NCBI GenBank assembly: GCA_052168355.1
Contig: JBQLZQ010000068.1
Span: 62,001 to 126,000 of the forward strand
Source of the DNA: JBQLZQ01 sp052168355
GTDB taxonomy: Bacteria; Pseudomonadota; Alphaproteobacteria; DSM-16000; Inquilinaceae
Reading direction: 5' to 3'
Length of the DNA: 64,000 nt
The notes under the pieces were generated by a model, which did no database searches, was not told the DNA's origin, and saw nothing but the letters and a program-made list of their open reading frames with translations. Shown piece by piece: positions 63,120 through 64,000 of the stretch. The position numbers were made by a program, and so were the translations under genes. Every line of letters begins with the position of its first letter. Position 1 is the stretch's first letter.

Positions 63120-64000
63120 ATGTCCGACGACAAAATCGGCGATCCCATGCGCCGGAAGGAAGACCGCCGGTTTCTGACCGGCAAGGGCCGCTATACCGAC
63201 GACGTGTCCCGACCGGGACAGACATATGCCTATTTCCTGCGCTCGCCCCATGCCCATGCGCGTATCCGCGGGATCGACAAGACAGCCGGGGAGGCCGCGC
63301 CCGGAGTTCTGGCGGTGCTGACCGGCGAGGATCTCAAGGCCGACGGGATTGGCAACCTGATCTGCGGCTGGATGATCCACAGCAAGGACGGGTCGGAGAT
63401 GAAGGCAGGCCCGCACCCGGCGTTGGCCCAGGGCAAGGTCCGGCATGTCGGCGATCATGTCGCCGTCGTGGTGGCCGAGACTTATGCCCAGGCCAAGGAC
63501 GGGGCCGAGCTGATCGTCGTCGATTATGAGGAGCTTGCCGCGACGATCTCAGTCGCCGAAACACAAAAGTCCGGTAAGCCCCTGGTGCACGAAGACATTC
63601 CCAACAACACGGTGTTCGAGTGGGAACTGGGCGACAAGGCCGCGACGGAAGCCGCGTTCGCCAAGGCGGCTCATGTCACGAAGCTGGATATCGTCAACAA
63701 CCGGATGGTGACCAACGCGATGGAGCCGCGGGCGGCCATCGGCGAGTACGATACCGGCAGCGACAGCTTCACTCTCTACACCACCAGCCAAAACCCGCAT
63801 GTCGCCCGGCTGGTTCTTTCGGCCTTTGTCGGCGTGGCGCCGGAACATAAATTGCGCGTCGTGGCGCCGGATGTCGGCGGTGGGTTCGGGTCCAAGATCT
63901 TCATCTATCCCGAGGAAACGGTGTGCGTCTGGGCCGCCAAGAAGGTCGGCCGGCCGGTCAAGTGGACCGGGGAACGCAGCGAGGGCTTCCTGGCCGACGC
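63120..64000 (+). CDS. coxL: Molybdenum hydroxylase large subunit (CoxL-like), cut by the window edge
   Basis: The first 293 codons of an expected roughly 800-residue protein; it is open at 64000. Seen are RRKEDRRFLTGKGRYTDDV at the N-terminus, YAYFLRSPHAHARI, GDHVAVVVAE and VDVGGGFGSK-type residues near 252-258, which bind the molybdopterin cofactor region. The active-site loop that separates CO dehydrogenase form I (AYXCSFR) from form II and other hydroxylases lies beyond the edge. CO oxidation therefore cannot be concluded. GGGAGG precedes the ATG at 63120, 29 bases after coxS. Confidence 0.9.
   Translation, partial: MSDDKIGDPMRRKEDRRFLTGKGRYTDDVSRPGQTYAYFLRSPHAHARIRGIDKTAGEAAPGVLAVLTGEDLKADGIGNLICGWMIHSKDGSEMKAGPHPALAQGKVRHVGDHVAVVVAETYAQAKDGAELIVVDYEELAATISVAETQKSGKPLVHEDIPNNTVFEWELGDKAATEAAFAKAAHVTKLDIVNNRMVTNAMEPRAAIGEYDTGSDSFTLYTTSQNPHVARLVLSAFVGVAPEHKLRVVAPDVGGGFGSKIFIYPEETVCVWAAKKVGRPVKWTGERSEGFLAD

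Overview
The window is a GC-rich, densely coded, mostly housekeeping and nutrient-uptake stretch of what looks like an alphaproteobacterial chromosome, probably Rhodospirillales-like. This is inferred from gene families and order: a PopZ-type polar organiser, an NDUFS4-type complex I subunit, a PIMT/rhodanese/TolC operon next to valS, an AapJQMP-type amino-acid transporter, erpA next to xthA, and many TRAP/TTT transporters. No prophage, insertion sequence, CRISPR array, integrase or defence island was seen.

Layout. 1-9.1 kb: end of erpA, xthA, then ilvD, valS, a PopZ-like gene, tolC, a rhodanese and a PIMT-like methyltransferase on the minus strand. 9.3-11.4 kb: tRNA-Cys, tRNA-Asn, an Ada-N/AraC regulator coupled to an isocitrate-lyase/PEP-mutase-like enzyme, and a small unknown gene. 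11.5-17.2 kb: a Dpp/Opp-type peptide ABC operon whose two ATPases are fused. 17.6-22.6 kb: tandem Nudix hydrolases, cysteine synthase, AlaX-type editing protein, sulfurtransferase and two GNAT acetyltransferases, tightly packed. 22.7-26.9 kb: AapJQMP-like ABC operon. 27.1-28.7 kb: cystathionine beta-lyase and hisI. 29.1-34.0 kb: a TRAP transporter with a PdxA-like dehydrogenase, divergent from a GntR regulator over a twin palindromic operator. 34.0-40.3 kb: WYL regulator/GST pair, YciI, tRNA-Arg, NDUFS4, tRNA-Pro, tandem O-methyltransferases, small secreted proteins and a histone-deacetylase-family enzyme. 40.4-45.6 kb: a second TRAP operon with an SDR, a double-hairpin palindromic element and a Bcr/CflA-type MFS exporter. 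45.8-51.0 kb: a TctABC transporter divergent from a LysR regulator and an enolase-superfamily enzyme. 51.1-55.3 kb: a host-attachment-family protein, then terminator, promoter, TPP riboswitch and thiBPQ. 55.4-64 kb: universal stress protein, ICMT-like membrane protein, NhaD-type antiporter, a TAXI/TRAP pair, and coxG-coxS-coxL, which runs off the right edge.

Functionally the region is dominated by high-affinity uptake: three TRAP systems of different architecture, one TTT system and three ABC systems, several paired with a catabolic enzyme and a dedicated regulator. The most informative regulatory DNA is the GntR double operator at 33.2 kb, the TPP riboswitch module at 51.7 kb, and the helically phased direct repeats at the tctC/lysR divergent promoter at 48.9 kb. 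The least expected structures are the palindromic element at 44.3 kb and the Nudix pair in which one copy has two substitutions in an otherwise exactly aligned Nudix box. No clearly new multi-gene system was found.
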